From assembly GCF_021654795.1 (NCBI RefSeq), contig NZ_AP025344.1, positions 1,984,501-2,048,500 of the forward strand: a stretch of DNA of 64,000 bases, given 5' to 3'. Under the pieces are notes generated by a model. It saw only the letters and a program-made list of their open reading frames with translations, was not told where the DNA came from and made no database searches. Every line of letters starts with the position of its first letter. Position 1 is the stretch's first letter. Positions 55,485 to 63,969 of this stretch are shown piece by piece. This stretch comes from Paenibacillus dendritiformis. Lineage in GTDB: Bacteria; Bacillota; Bacilli; Paenibacillales; Paenibacillaceae. The translations under genes were made by a program, and so were the position numbers.

Positions 55485-55513
55485 TTGACAAGACCATTGT
55501 CGGATGGTATACT
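55485..55513 (+). promoter_or_regulatory. Promoter of tRNA-Val
   Basis: TTGACA (55485-55490), 17-bp spacer, TATACT (55508-55513), 14 bp before the tRNA. Confidence 0.85.
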
Positions 55514-55527
55514 ATATCTATCGGTGT

Positions 55528-55603
55528 GTTCTGATAGCTCAGTAGGGAGAGCACCATCTTGACAGGGTGGGGGTCGGCGGTTCGAGCCCGTCTCAGAACA
55601 CCA
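55528..55603 (+). tRNA. tRNA-Val (anticodon GAC)
   Basis: 76 bases, acceptor GTTCTGA / TCAGAAC, anticodon loop TTGACAG, T-loop TTCGAGC, encoded CCA. A single tRNA gene with its own promoter. Confidence 0.93.
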
Positions 55604-56079
55604 TACTATTAACGACGACGTCCTTGAACTTTCAAGGGCTTTTTTATATTTTTTTATCCTTCGGGCCAACCACAAACCTTCCGGGAATATGCGTACATTG
55701 GCATGGATGTGGTAAGGTCTTTTTTTCTTATGCTCGGTATCCCGACAACGCAGGTGAGTTGGACAGAGGTAAAAAGAGGTAAAGGGAATTTGAGATTTAT
55801 GGGACTGTCCTGCGCCAAAGGGAGAACGCACAACAGAGCGGCAGTATGGTTCTCACTGAGCCAGCGAGAGAATGAACGAAGGAATCGTAACGAGAAAATA
55901 GGAAGCGAAGGGGAGAGTCTTTAAAAAGGCGGAACGGCTTTTCAAGTCGGTGAGGGAAAGTGTGTCATCCGAGAGTGAATGCAAGGCCCGCTATTCGGCC
56001 GATCAGGTTTAAAAGCATGGGGTTCAGGGGAAAATGCCAATAGTGATTTTGAAGTTGCGAGCATTCGGAGGGATTAGGG
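55604..56079. other. 476-bp region without a convincing gene
   Basis: It starts with a terminator (below). A 73-codon frame at 55703-55924 has no ribosome site and an atypical composition. The rest shows no hairpin, repeat or tRNA I can support. The site GGAGGGATTAGG at its end belongs to the next small gene. Confidence 0.5.
55622..55646 (+). terminator. Terminator after tRNA-Val
   Basis: ccttga / tcaagg with a four-base loop, then a T-run. Confidence 0.7.
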
Positions 56080-56271
56080 ATGAATAGTCGCATACAGTGG
56101 CTGGTCTTTGTGGCCGCGCTGCTGAGTGTCCTATTGGTTGCTGTGGGGTACACATCCTGGGCGCGTGGCGCGGCTCCCTTGCCACAGCCTGATCGTCTTG
56201 GACCGTCTACGCCCGTTATTCAACAGGACGTGTACGGCGCCGGTGTCCCGGCCCGTGTATACGCGCCTTAA
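56080..56271 (+). CDS. 63-residue small membrane-anchored protein
   Basis: ATG 56080 follows GGAGGGATTAGGG. One N-terminal hydrophobic helix (LVFVAALLSVLLVAVGYTSW), then a short Pro-rich tail (PLPQPDRLGPSTP) facing outside if the helix is not cleaved. I do not recognise the family. The ribosome site supports a real gene. Confidence 0.6.
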   Translation: MNSRIQWLVFVAALLSVLLVAVGYTSWARGAAPLPQPDRLGPSTPVIQQDVYGAGVPARVYAP

Positions 56272-56288
56272 TCGAGAGCCTGACTGAA

Positions 56289-56340
56289 GGCCTTGTTCCT
56301 GCCCAGAAATTCAACCTTTCTGCGGCACGGGAACAAGGCC
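56289..56340. terminator. Hairpin between two convergent small genes
   Basis: Eleven-bp perfect stem ggccttgttcc / ggaacaaggcc with a 30-base loop. No long T-run on either side. It lies between the end of the 63-residue gene and the end of the minus-strand gene, as a bidirectional terminator would. Confidence 0.55.
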
Positions 56341-56353
56341 GTTATTGTGATGA

Positions 56354-56533
56354 TTAGGGCTTGGCGACGGCACGGCCGCCCTGCTCTTCTTCACGGGCTT
56401 GATCGGTATCAAGGAATGTCGTCTCCTCTTCCCATCTGCGGGAATAGGCCTTCTTGGTGACGAACAGGCATAGCCAAATGGTTAGAATGAAGAAAATGAC
56501 CGATACAATAATGGTGACCATTATTGAATTCAA
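56354..56533 (-). CDS. 59-residue single-pass membrane protein
   Basis: Minus strand, TTG start at 56533 with GAAGGAGGG seven bases before it (on the minus strand). The product begins MNSIMVTIIVSVIFFILTIW, then has LCLFVTKKAYSRRWEE and a charged tail. One membrane helix with a positive boundary predicts a cytoplasmic C-terminus. It resembles small YtzI-like proteins of spore formers, but I am not sure. In-frame ATG at 56521 is an alternative start. Confidence 0.6.
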   Translation of the reverse strand: MNSIMVTIIVSVIFFILTIWLCLFVTKKAYSRRWEEETTFLDTDQAREEEQGGRAVAKP

Positions 56534-56578
56534 TGCGTTCCCTCCTTCAAGTCTACTGTGAGATGGATCACATCTAAC

Positions 56579-56607
56579 TATACATGAAATCTAATTTTTT
56601 GTATAAT
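56579..56607 (+). promoter_or_regulatory. Possible promoter of the GNAT gene
   Basis: A perfect -10 TATAAT (56602-56607) with a weak -35 TATACA (56579-56584) at 17-bp spacing. Confidence 0.55.
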
Positions 56608-56674
56608 GATATCTTATCTAAAACCAAAAAGTTGTGCATAATTTTGACAATTGATTGACAAGGAAGGTGCAGCA

Positions 56675-57118
56675 ATGGCAGCAGAAGTGATTGAAGTCAA
56701 ATCCGAAGGACAGCTTCAACAATGTTTGGAGATTCGCAAGGAAGTATTTGTGGAAGAGCAGAAGGTGCCGCTGGAGGAAGAAATCGATGAACTGGATAGC
56801 CTTGATGCGGACAGCAATCATATTCTTATCACGGTAGACGGACAAGTAGCGGCGACCGGTCGCATGAAATGGCTGGATGAGACGACCGCCAAAATGCAGC
56901 GCATCGCTGTATTAAAGCCGTTCCGCGGGAGCGGGATCGGCCGTTCGCTCATGGTGGCGCTGGAGCAGCTTGCCCGTTCCATGGGAGCGGAGAAGAGCGT
57001 GCTGGACGGGCAGTGCCAGGCGGAAGGCTTTTATCACTCGCTCGGCTATACGACCGTATCGGAAGAGCCGTTCTACGATGCGGGCATTCTGCATGTCCGC
57101 ATGGAGAAGAAGCTGTAA
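56675..57118 (+). CDS. GNAT family N-acetyltransferase
   Basis: 147 residues from ATG 56675, after AAGGAAGGTG. Acetyl-CoA-binding motif A is RIAVLKPFRGSGIGRSLM (the R/Q-x-x-G-x-G/A loop as FRGSGIG), with an earlier RKEVFVEEQKVPLEEEID typical of the ElaA/YjcF-like branch. Substrate unknown. Confidence 0.85.
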   Translation: MAAEVIEVKSEGQLQQCLEIRKEVFVEEQKVPLEEEIDELDSLDADSNHILITVDGQVAATGRMKWLDETTAKMQRIAVLKPFRGSGIGRSLMVALEQLARSMGAEKSVLDGQCQAEGFYHSLGYTTVSEEPFYDAGILHVRMEKKL

Positions 57119-57190
57119 TATTCACCAGCTCTCCGGGAAAGCTAAGAGGGTCTGCTTCATGCAGAACATCTTCTTCAGGAGGCGAAACGA

Positions 57191-57421
57191 ATGGACAACC
57201 GAGAGACGATCGTGGCCGTGCAAAAGAACGGGGATGGCGATTTGACCGCATTCCAGACAAGCACAGGAAGACAGCTGTCCTACGAGCAAGCTCTAAACGA
57301 GGTTCAGGCGGGGAACATAGCCGGAGTCAATGTCTTCAAAGGAAGAGACGGAGGGATGTATCTGCGCGGCGACGCAGACGGGGACCCGACGAACAATCTG
57401 GATAATTTGCCGCTGTTTTGA
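57191..57421 (+). CDS. DUF3892 family small protein
   Basis: 76 residues, ATG 57191 after AGGAGGCG. Sequence VAVQKNGDGDLTAFQTSTGR, then EVQAGNIAGVNVFKGRDG, GDADGDPTNNLDNLP, typical of DUF3892. Widespread in spore formers, function unknown. Confidence 0.85.
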   Translation: MDNRETIVAVQKNGDGDLTAFQTSTGRQLSYEQALNEVQAGNIAGVNVFKGRDGGMYLRGDADGDPTNNLDNLPLF

Positions 57422-57453
57422 CACGGAGGAATGGCCGGCATCAGAGAATAGAT

Positions 57454-57491
57454 CACCGGCAAGCGGTGCGCGGTTGCGCTGCTTGCCGGTG
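57454..57491. terminator. Bidirectional hairpin between DUF3892 and MBL genes
   Basis: caccggcaagc / gcttgccggtg, 11-bp perfect stem with a 16-base loop. The T-tract is poor on both strands. Confidence 0.55.
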
Positions 57492-57500
57492 TTGTGTCTG

Positions 57501-58238
57501 CTATTGAATCTCCATCTGTTCTTGCTGCTTCACGAACCTCATTCGCCCGGTCTTGCCCTCGAAGGCCTCCCGTTCATCTCCGTAATGCATCAGCCACAAT
57601 CTTTCCTGAATGAAATCCGGCAGGGTGAGCAGTTCATCAAGCCCCGCATGCACTTCGGCTTTACCACTTAGTTGGCAGTCGTGGAAGATGGCCGTTACGC
57701 CTTGCTCTTGAACGAGCCGGCGAAGCAGCTCGGGCTGGAACTGCATGTCTGCGCTGTAAAAGAACGTATCATTGAACAGAAACGAGAAGCTTCGTTTTCC
57801 GGGAATATGCGGCGTCTCCAGCAGCTGTACCTTCAGACCGGGCAGCGGCTCCGAGGTCTGGGAAGGCTCGAGCGGGTGCACATCGAAAGCATCCTCCAGG
57901 CAGGTCAAGCCCTCTTGCGTCAGCCCGCCCTTGAGCGTATGCTCCCAGAGCGGAACGACGAGCGGAGCGGCGATGAACAGCTTCGGCTTGCGGTGGTACC
58001 GGAATTTCATCTGAAATGCGTACTCCTCCAGGCCGCCCACGTGATCGCCGTGTATATGACTGATCAGGACGCCGGCCAATTCATCGAACGAGACGCCCAA
58101 CTGGTATAGCGCTTGCGGCGCCGTGATCCCGCAGTCCACGAGCAACTTGCCGGTGTTCGTATATAGTAACGCATTATTGTTGAAATATTTTTTGGCGAAG
58201 GCACTTCCTGTGCCAATCATTTGTATGCGCAGTGTCAT
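57501..58238 (-). CDS. MBL-fold metallo-hydrolase (RNase Z-like branch)
   Basis: 245 residues on the minus strand, start ATG at 58238. Metal motif HIHGDHVGG with GTGSAFAKKYFNNNALLYTNTGKLLVDCG near the N-terminus; further metal ligands in ADMQF, HDCQL and the late MHYGDE. It resembles RNase Z/YhfI-type single-domain enzymes rather than beta-lactamases. Substrate cannot be named. Confidence 0.85.
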   Translation of the reverse strand: MTLRIQMIGTGSAFAKKYFNNNALLYTNTGKLLVDCGITAPQALYQLGVSFDELAGVLISHIHGDHVGGLEEYAFQMKFRYHRKPKLFIAAPLVVPLWEHTLKGGLTQEGLTCLEDAFDVHPLEPSQTSEPLPGLKVQLLETPHIPGKRSFSFLFNDTFFYSADMQFQPELLRRLVQEQGVTAIFHDCQLSGKAEVHAGLDELLTLPDFIQERLWLMHYGDEREAFEGKTGRMRFVKQQEQMEIQ

Positions 58239-58451
58239 CCAATCCCTCCGTCACGGTTCATCAACAAATTGTCGGCATGATTTTGCTTTTACTCTAACAC
58301 CTGCATCTGGAATTCACAAGTGAACGGGCGGACGGGAAGAGCGCATGCGGGAATGTCAGGTCGCAAAAACACCGGAAACGAAAGGTTTTTTCCGCAACTC
58401 TCCATGCTTAGCTGAGTATAACTTAACAACTAAGCAGTTGGAGGTATCGCG

Positions 58452-59045
58452 ATGACAAGCAGAAGAAGAATCGCAGCACTGGCTCTGCTCGGTACCATCT
58501 TGAGCGGAACGTTCGCAACGGTACAAGTCTCGGCGCAAGAGGCAGCATCGACGGCTACAGTAGGAGAAAAAGTACAGGTCGTCGTAAACGGAAACACGAT
58601 TCAGGACGGGGGGCTAATGGTCGATGGACGAGCGTTTTTGTCCGTCCGCCAATTGAGTGACACGCTGCAAGCATTCGTCACATGGGACGATGCCAATAAA
58701 AAAGTCATTATCGAGAAGCCGAACGTAGATATCCTTTTATCCAAAGACAATTCCCCGTTCGGTAAAGTTCAGACAGGCAAAGCATCGTTTTCCATATTTG
58801 CCCAAGTTGATAATTTTCCTTCTTCCTTGGAGGCCGTAAAATTTACGATTACCGACCCGAAAGGGAATGCGACTCAGATTCAGCAGTTCAACGTCGAGGA
58901 GAAAAAAGATGACCCTCTCTGGCTGCGTACGGACGACTTCAAGTACGACTTCAAATCGAAGGGCGATTACCTGATCTCTTGCTATCTCAAGCAAAAGGAT
59001 GGAGAATTTACACTCGTGTCCCAGAAGAAGCTGCCGGCCATCTGA
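58452..59045 (+). CDS. Secreted stalk-domain protein (copper amine oxidase N-terminal-like)
   Basis: 197 residues, ATG 58452 after TTGGAGGT. N-terminal signal peptide (about 1-28, ending VSAQEAAS). Residues 38-80 form a copper-amine-oxidase N-terminal-like stalk domain (VNGNTIQDGGLMVDGRAFLSVRQLSDTLQAFVTWDDANKKVII), common in Paenibacillus surface proteins. A beta-rich tail follows. The inverted repeat GCTTAG / CTAAGC (58406-58411 and 58430-58435) flanks a -10-like TATAAC upstream. Probably extracellular; function unknown. Confidence 0.8.
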   Translation: MTSRRRIAALALLGTILSGTFATVQVSAQEAASTATVGEKVQVVVNGNTIQDGGLMVDGRAFLSVRQLSDTLQAFVTWDDANKKVIIEKPNVDILLSKDNSPFGKVQTGKASFSIFAQVDNFPSSLEAVKFTITDPKGNATQIQQFNVEEKKDDPLWLRTDDFKYDFKSKGDYLISCYLKQKDGEFTLVSQKKLPAI

Positions 59046-59207
59046 GCGCGTACATCGATTCCGTGTCAGGGAAATGTGAACTTATGAACGGATCAGCTTC
59101 CGCCTACATAGGTGACATCGCTCCTGCTTCGTTGACCTGCCCTTCAGAAAGTGGTACGATACGGAAGTGTAACCAACCCATTACCTGAAAACAAAGGAGA
59201 TTCACGC

Positions 59208-59516
59208 ATGAGCGAACATCAACATAATCATGACCATGACTGTGGCTGCGGACATGACCACGAACACGACGAATTGGTCGTCACCCTGGTAGATGAAGAA
59301 GGAAATGAAATCGATATGGCCCTCGTCGAGACGTTCAATGTAGGCGAGCAAGTATATGCTCTGTTGCTGGAACGCAACAATCCGGAAGCGGATGGGATCA
59401 TTGTGCGCGTAGACGAAGAGGATGAAGATATGGTTCTGAATCCGATTGAAGACGACGAGGAATGGGAACGCGTCCAGCAAGCTTACGATCAATTGGTGGC
59501 ATCCCAGGAAGACTAA
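59208..59516 (+). CDS. DUF1292 family protein with a His-rich N-terminus
   Basis: 102 residues from ATG 59208, after AAAGGAG. The first 20 residues after the start are nearly all His/Asp/Glu/Cys (MSEHQHNHDHDCGCGHDHEH), then the DUF1292 beta core (ELVVTLVDEEGNEIDMALVETFNVGEQVYALL) with an acidic C-terminal half. The family is known as YrzB; function unknown. The His/Cys tail is probably metal-binding. Confidence 0.85.
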   Translation: MSEHQHNHDHDCGCGHDHEHDELVVTLVDEEGNEIDMALVETFNVGEQVYALLLERNNPEADGIIVRVDEEDEDMVLNPIEDDEEWERVQQAYDQLVASQED

Positions 59517-59560
59517 TCCGAACAAAGCAGCTCTTCAGCGGAATATGGTTGAAGACGATG

Positions 59561-59589
59561 AAGCTCCGAGCGGCCGCTCGGAGCTTTTT
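59561..59589 (+). terminator. Terminator after DUF1292
   Basis: aagctccgagc / gctcggagctt, perfect 11-bp stem with loop ggcc and a short T-tract. Confidence 0.8.
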
Positions 59590-59627
59590 AGCTGCTGTCA
59601 CTTATGTAAACTGCCGTAGCCGCCGGA

Positions 59628-60044
59628 TTATTTCCGCGGATTGAAGTACATGGTCCTGCCGTTGAACAAGGTCAACTCAGCCTTCCATTTCTTGGCCAAA
59701 TATTTGCATAGCTCGTTTCCTTTTGCTTTGTCGCCATGGGTCGCTCCTTCCGGCAGGACGACCTGGACGCGGGAACGGGGCGGATCTCCTTCTTTGGTTC
59801 CGGAACCGAACACGATAAAATGGTATTGGGGAGAGGTTCCCTTCAGGTAGAACCAATCCTCTTCGTGTTCGGGCTTCGTCTCGATCGTATAGGGGAACGC
59901 GGCATCGGCGTATTCCCACCCCAACTGCTCTCCAGTCAAGCTGGTCTGGTGTCGGTAACTGAGGAGCTGTTCTCTCAGTTCATCCAGTGTGACGGATGGT
60001 ACGGCCGATCCTTCCACAAACGTAATAAATGCGCTTTGGGTCAT
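59628..60044 (-). CDS. DUF1885 family protein
   Basis: 138 residues on the minus strand from ATG 60044, with GGAGG upstream on that strand. The core SAFITFVEGSAVPSVTLDEL, LTGEQLGWEYADAAFPYTIE, VVLPEGATHGDKAKGNELCKYLAKKW and FNGRTMYFNPRK is typical of DUF1885. Function unknown. Confidence 0.8.
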   Translation of the reverse strand: MTQSAFITFVEGSAVPSVTLDELREQLLSYRHQTSLTGEQLGWEYADAAFPYTIETKPEHEEDWFYLKGTSPQYHFIVFGSGTKEGDPPRSRVQVVLPEGATHGDKAKGNELCKYLAKKWKAELTLFNGRTMYFNPRK

Positions 60045-60188
60045 CCTTCCACCTCCATGCAACGTCGGATCATCCTCATCATATCATCGCGCCCGCCCGT
60101 TGGCAATATTTTCATGGCGCAGCAGGACATCCCGCTCTGCGCCTGTGGATACAGGACAGGCCGCCCATAGCTGGACGGCCTGCCGCTT

Positions 60189-61664
60189 TTAAAATATCGC
60201 GGTTTCTTCCACGATCACTTTGACGTACTCTATATTTCGATCCTCCGGACCTTTGACCGGCAATCCGATGTCGACGTGTTCCCGGATGTAGTCGATATTT
60301 TGCTGCGAAATGACCTCGCCCGGCAGGAGAATCGGAATTCCGGGCGGATAAACATAAATAAACTCGGCAATAATGCGTCCAGCAGACTCCTTGAACGGAA
60401 CGACTTCCGTGTCGGCGTAGAACGCATCCCGCGGAATGAGCGAGAGCTGCGGGATTTCCGGTATTTTCACGATAAGCTCCTGCACCTCGTTCTTCTCGAA
60501 ATGCGTTGCAGACAGCTCCCGGAGAGCCGTCAGGAGCGTCTCAATCGTGTCCCGGGAATCGCCCGGCGTCACCAGGCACAAAATATTGTACATATCGCTG
60601 AGCTCGACTTCGAGCTGGTAATGCTCCCGGAGCCAGTTTTCCGTCTCATAGCCGGTGATCCCAAGATGGCGCACATGAATGGTCAGCTTGGTCGGATCAA
60701 AGTCATAGGTCGCTTCGCCGCCAAGAATGTCCTCCCCGAAGCAGTACAAGCCCGGAATTGCATTGATCTGCACTCTTGCTTCCTCGGCCAGTTCAATGGT
60801 GCGTTCCGCGATCGCGTGGCCGTTCAGCGCCAGATTGCGGCGGGACGTATCCAGCGAAGCGAGCAGCAGGTAGGAAGTAGAGGTCGTTGTCAGCATGCTG
60901 AATATGGTCTGGACCCGGTATGGATTGACAAGCCCGTTCTTGACATTGACATTGAGAACCGAGCTCTGGGTCATAGAGCCTCCCAGCTTGTGAACGCTGG
61001 TCGCCGCCATGTCCGCGCCTGCTTCCATTGCCGAGATCGGCAGCTTCTCGTGGAAGTGGATCAGGACGCCGTGAGCTTCATCGACCAGCACCGGCACGCC
61101 GTAGGAATGGGCGAGATCGACAATCTCCTTCAGATTGGCGCAAATGCCGAAATAGGTTGGATTGATGACCAGAACCGCCTTCGCATCCGGGTGCTTCTCC
61201 AGCGCCCGGCGGACCGATCGGGTCGTGATGCCGTGATCGATCCCGAGATTGGCGTCCCTTGCCGGCGATACGAACACCGGGCGAGCCCCGGCGAAAATAA
61301 TGGCCGTCATAATCGATTTATGAATATTGCGAGGCACGATAATTTTGTCGCCGGGTGAACAGACGGACATAATCATCGTGATGATGGCCCCGCTTGTGCC
61401 CTGCACGCTGAAGAAGGTATAATCTGCGCCGAAGGCATCCGCAGCCAAGGCTTGCGCTTCGGCGATGACGGCTGTCGGCTGGTGCAGATCGTCCAGCGGA
61501 GCAATGTTGATCAAGTCTATGGAGAAGGCGTTATCTCCGAGGAAATCCCGGAATTCGGCATCGCTGCCGGCGCCTTTTTTGTGTCCCGGAATATGAAATT
61601 GAACCGGGTTCCGGGCGGCATGCTCCTTCAAAGCGGAAAAAAGAGGCGTCCGATGGTGGTTCAT
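60189..61664 (-). CDS. speA: Arginine decarboxylase SpeA (fold type I PLP enzyme)
   Basis: 491 residues on the minus strand, ATG 61664. Very close in layout to B. subtilis SpeA: FHIPGHKKGAGSDAEF, FFSVQGTSGAIITM, TYFGICANLKEIVDLAH, DEAHGVLIHFHEKLP and ATSVHKLGGSMTQSSVLN, where Lys226 binds PLP. Converts arginine to agmatine for polyamine synthesis. A longer frame upstream lacks a ribosome site. It is divergent from the MFS gene. Confidence 0.93.
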   Translation of the reverse strand: MNHHRTPLFSALKEHAARNPVQFHIPGHKKGAGSDAEFRDFLGDNAFSIDLINIAPLDDLHQPTAVIAEAQALAADAFGADYTFFSVQGTSGAIITMIMSVCSPGDKIIVPRNIHKSIMTAIIFAGARPVFVSPARDANLGIDHGITTRSVRRALEKHPDAKAVLVINPTYFGICANLKEIVDLAHSYGVPVLVDEAHGVLIHFHEKLPISAMEAGADMAATSVHKLGGSMTQSSVLNVNVKNGLVNPYRVQTIFSMLTTTSTSYLLLASLDTSRRNLALNGHAIAERTIELAEEARVQINAIPGLYCFGEDILGGEATYDFDPTKLTIHVRHLGITGYETENWLREHYQLEVELSDMYNILCLVTPGDSRDTIETLLTALRELSATHFEKNEVQELIVKIPEIPQLSLIPRDAFYADTEVVPFKESAGRIIAEFIYVYPPGIPILLPGEVISQQNIDYIREHVDIGLPVKGPEDRNIEYVKVIVEETAIF

Positions 61665-61703
61665 CGCCGTAATCACAACCTTTCTTGCTGAAAATGCAGA
61701 TAG

Positions 61704-61725
61704 GTTTGCGCATCTTGACGCAAAC
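61704..61725. repeat. GTTTGCG inverted repeat in the speA-MFS divergent region
   Basis: GTTTGCG (61704-61710) and CGCAAAC (61719-61725), spacer of eight. Possible operator or small hairpin between the two divergent genes. Confidence 0.45.
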
Positions 61726-61867
61726 AATGATAAGTTTAACAAAAACGTTTCGGAATGCAAGCAGTTTTTCGGCGGCGCCGAAGAGTGTGACATTTGTCGC
61801 ATTTTAGTCATTTTCGTTGCTAACCAATTATGTTAGGATGAACGTATACATAGGAGGGAACTGTGTC

Positions 61868-63046
61868 ATGAAAAAACAAATGACTGTCGTCGTGCTCATG
61901 CTGATGATGGTATTTATCGGATTCGGCATCGTCATTCCGGTCCTGCCGATGATGATTACCGACGCTGGAGCGAACGAAGTGCATCTGGGGCTGATGCTCT
62001 CGCTGTATTCGCTCGTTTCCTTTATTCTGTCCCCATTGTGGGGAGCGCTATCAGAAAAAGTAGGCCGACGTCCGATCATCCTCATCGGCACGCTTGGCTT
62101 CAGCGCCAGCTACGCGCTGTTCGGATTGGCGGACGGCTCGCTGTGGATGATGTATGCCTCGCGCTTGCTCGGAGGCTTGTTCTCCGGAGCGGTGACTGCC
62201 GTCATCGTCGCCTATGTAGCCGACATTACGCCGCCGGAGCGGCGGACGAAGGGGATGGCGATGGTCGGCATGGCGATTGGTCTCGGCTTCACGTTCGGGC
62301 CCGCATTCGGGGGCATTATCAGCAAGCTCGGCCATAACGCGCCCTTTTTTGCCGCGTCGGCGTTGACGCTGCTGACCTGCTTGCTCGGCTTCGCACTGCT
62401 GCAGGAATCGCTGCCGAAGGAGAAGCGGATGCAGCCGCGCGAGGCGGCGCCTTCCCGCTGGACGGCCTTCACCGGCATGATGAAATATTTGTACGTGCTG
62501 TCCTTCTTCGTGACCTTTACGCTGGCCGGGCTGGAGTCCACCTTGCTCTATTTCCAGGCGGTACGGATTCCGGATATTACGGCCGTGGACATCGGCTTCA
62601 TGTTCTTCTACTGCGGCCTCGCCGGCGCGCTTGTGCAGGGCGGCATCGTCAGACGCTATATTAAGAACGGAGCGGAAAAGAAGACGATTGGCGCCGGGCT
62701 GGTCATTTCGGCCCTCGGCTTTTTCCTCCTGCTGCTGTCGTCCAATATGGTGAACGCGACGATATTTTTATGCGTCTTCGGAATCGGCAACGCGCTGATC
62801 CGGCCATGCGTGACCTCCCTCATCACACAGAAGACGACGGTCAGCCAAGGGGTCGCATCGGGTCTCAATTCCTCCATGGACAGCTTCGGCCGGATCGCCG
62901 GACCGCTGCTGGCCGTGGCCATCTTCAAATGGAACGCCAATCTGCCTTATATCGTTGGCGGCATTCTGTGCCTGGCGGCCATCGGCCTGCTCGTTCGCTT
63001 CGCGGCGGCGGAACGGGCGAAGGCTTCGGCCGGAACTTCCATATAG
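61868..63046 (+). CDS. MFS multidrug-type transporter
   Basis: 392 residues from ATG 61868, after AGGAGGG. About twelve membrane segments; the loop between TM2 and TM3 has GALSEKVGRRPIILIG (the MFS motif A) and motif C-like GFTFGPAFGG in TM5. The sequence FIGFGIVIPVLPMM at the N-terminus is typical of the drug:proton antiporter (DHA1) family. Substrate unknown. Confidence 0.88.
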   Translation: MKKQMTVVVLMLMMVFIGFGIVIPVLPMMITDAGANEVHLGLMLSLYSLVSFILSPLWGALSEKVGRRPIILIGTLGFSASYALFGLADGSLWMMYASRLLGGLFSGAVTAVIVAYVADITPPERRTKGMAMVGMAIGLGFTFGPAFGGIISKLGHNAPFFAASALTLLTCLLGFALLQESLPKEKRMQPREAAPSRWTAFTGMMKYLYVLSFFVTFTLAGLESTLLYFQAVRIPDITAVDIGFMFFYCGLAGALVQGGIVRRYIKNGAEKKTIGAGLVISALGFFLLLLSSNMVNATIFLCVFGIGNALIRPCVTSLITQKTTVSQGVASGLNSSMDSFGRIAGPLLAVAIFKWNANLPYIVGGILCLAAIGLLVRFAAAERAKASAGTSI

Positions 63047-63093
63047 TCCCTCCGTCTTGGACGGCTCATAAGATTGGAGGCAAGCACAAAATA

Positions 63094-63134
63094 AGGGTGA
63101 TTCTCCCGGGTACTCTCGGGGAATCACCCTTTTG
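63094..63134. terminator. Hairpin between MFS and DUF1054 genes
   Basis: agggtgattc / gaatcaccct long stem with an inner tccc/ggg part and a T-run on the plus strand (cccttttg). Acts as terminator for the MFS gene. Confidence 0.75.
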
Positions 63135-63195
63135 TCTGCGCTGCGGCTTGTCCGGTTACCTGTCGCGCCGTGGGGCCGGCGAACGCGTGCGGAAG

Positions 63196-63831
63196 CTACG
63201 CCTCCAGGGCCAGCTTATAGAGCGGCATGAGCGCCGTCAGCGTGCGGCGGGCCAGCGCCATGAACGCTTCGCCGTCGGACAGCACCGGATCGTGGGCGGC
63301 GATGTTCCGCCCGACGAGCCATTCCGCCTGCTTGACGTCGCGGAAGCGGACAAGCATTTTCTTCAACTCCTCATCGTTGATATCGCTGAGGCGGACGTTG
63401 TCTTTTTGCATATGATCCATCGAGATCACGAAGTCGGCCGGCACAAGCGAGCGGAACCGCTTCGTATCGTTCAGCATCATGCTCGCGATATTGCGCTTGT
63501 TCGCCACTTCATAGATGAAGGCCAGCCAGATGAACACATGGTCATCGAACAGACCGACCTGGAAATGGGGCAGCGACTTGTAGCCGCGCTTATTCGGACC
63601 GATGGCAAGCCATGTGTCCTTCGGCGGATTGACCGTGCGCCGGGCATGCTTCGCAATATGTAAAAACATCTCTTGGCCGCTCTGCACAGCGGCATCGCCG
63701 ACAAGCTCTTCGCCAATCGCTCGGAACTTGGGCTGGATATGTTCGCGGATTCCTTCCATCCGGGCTTCCAGTCCTTCGGTCAGGAAAACCTGGAAGTCGG
63801 TTGCGTTAAATCCGGTAAATGACGTGCTCAT
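63196..63831 (-). CDS. DUF1054 family protein (YktB-like)
   Basis: 211 residues on the minus strand. Features [43 protein letters not shown] [15 protein letters not shown] and [28 protein letters not shown] match DUF1054, the YktB group. Function unknown. An extended -10 TGGTATAAT on the minus strand (63864-63872) lies about 30 bases upstream. Confidence 0.85.
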   Translation of the reverse strand: MSTSFTGFNATDFQVFLTEGLEARMEGIREHIQPKFRAIGEELVGDAAVQSGQEMFLHIAKHARRTVNPPKDTWLAIGPNKRGYKSLPHFQVGLFDDHVFIWLAFIYEVANKRNIASMMLNDTKRFRSLVPADFVISMDHMQKDNVRLSDINDEELKKMLVRFRDVKQAEWLVGRNIAAHDPVLSDGEAFMALARRTLTALMPLYKLALEA

Positions 63832-63863
63832 CGTTATCGTTCCTTTCGTGCCGTTGTAAGCCG

Positions 63864-63872
63864 ATTATACCA
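63864..63872 (-). promoter_or_regulatory. Extended -10 element of the DUF1054 gene
   Basis: On the minus strand TGGTATAAT, a TG-extended perfect -10; no good -35 is visible. Confidence 0.5.
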
Positions 63873-63969
63873 TATTATGCACCAACTTGATTGGCGCGAG
63901 CAATTCGAGTCAATAACCAAGTTACCGAATCATATGATGAAGTATACGATATCGTAAGGAGGGATTGCC

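Noticed and set aside
55703..55924. 73-codon frame after tRNA-Val
   Set aside because: No ribosome binding site, no domain, and Arg/Asn/Glu-rich tail; likely non-coding.
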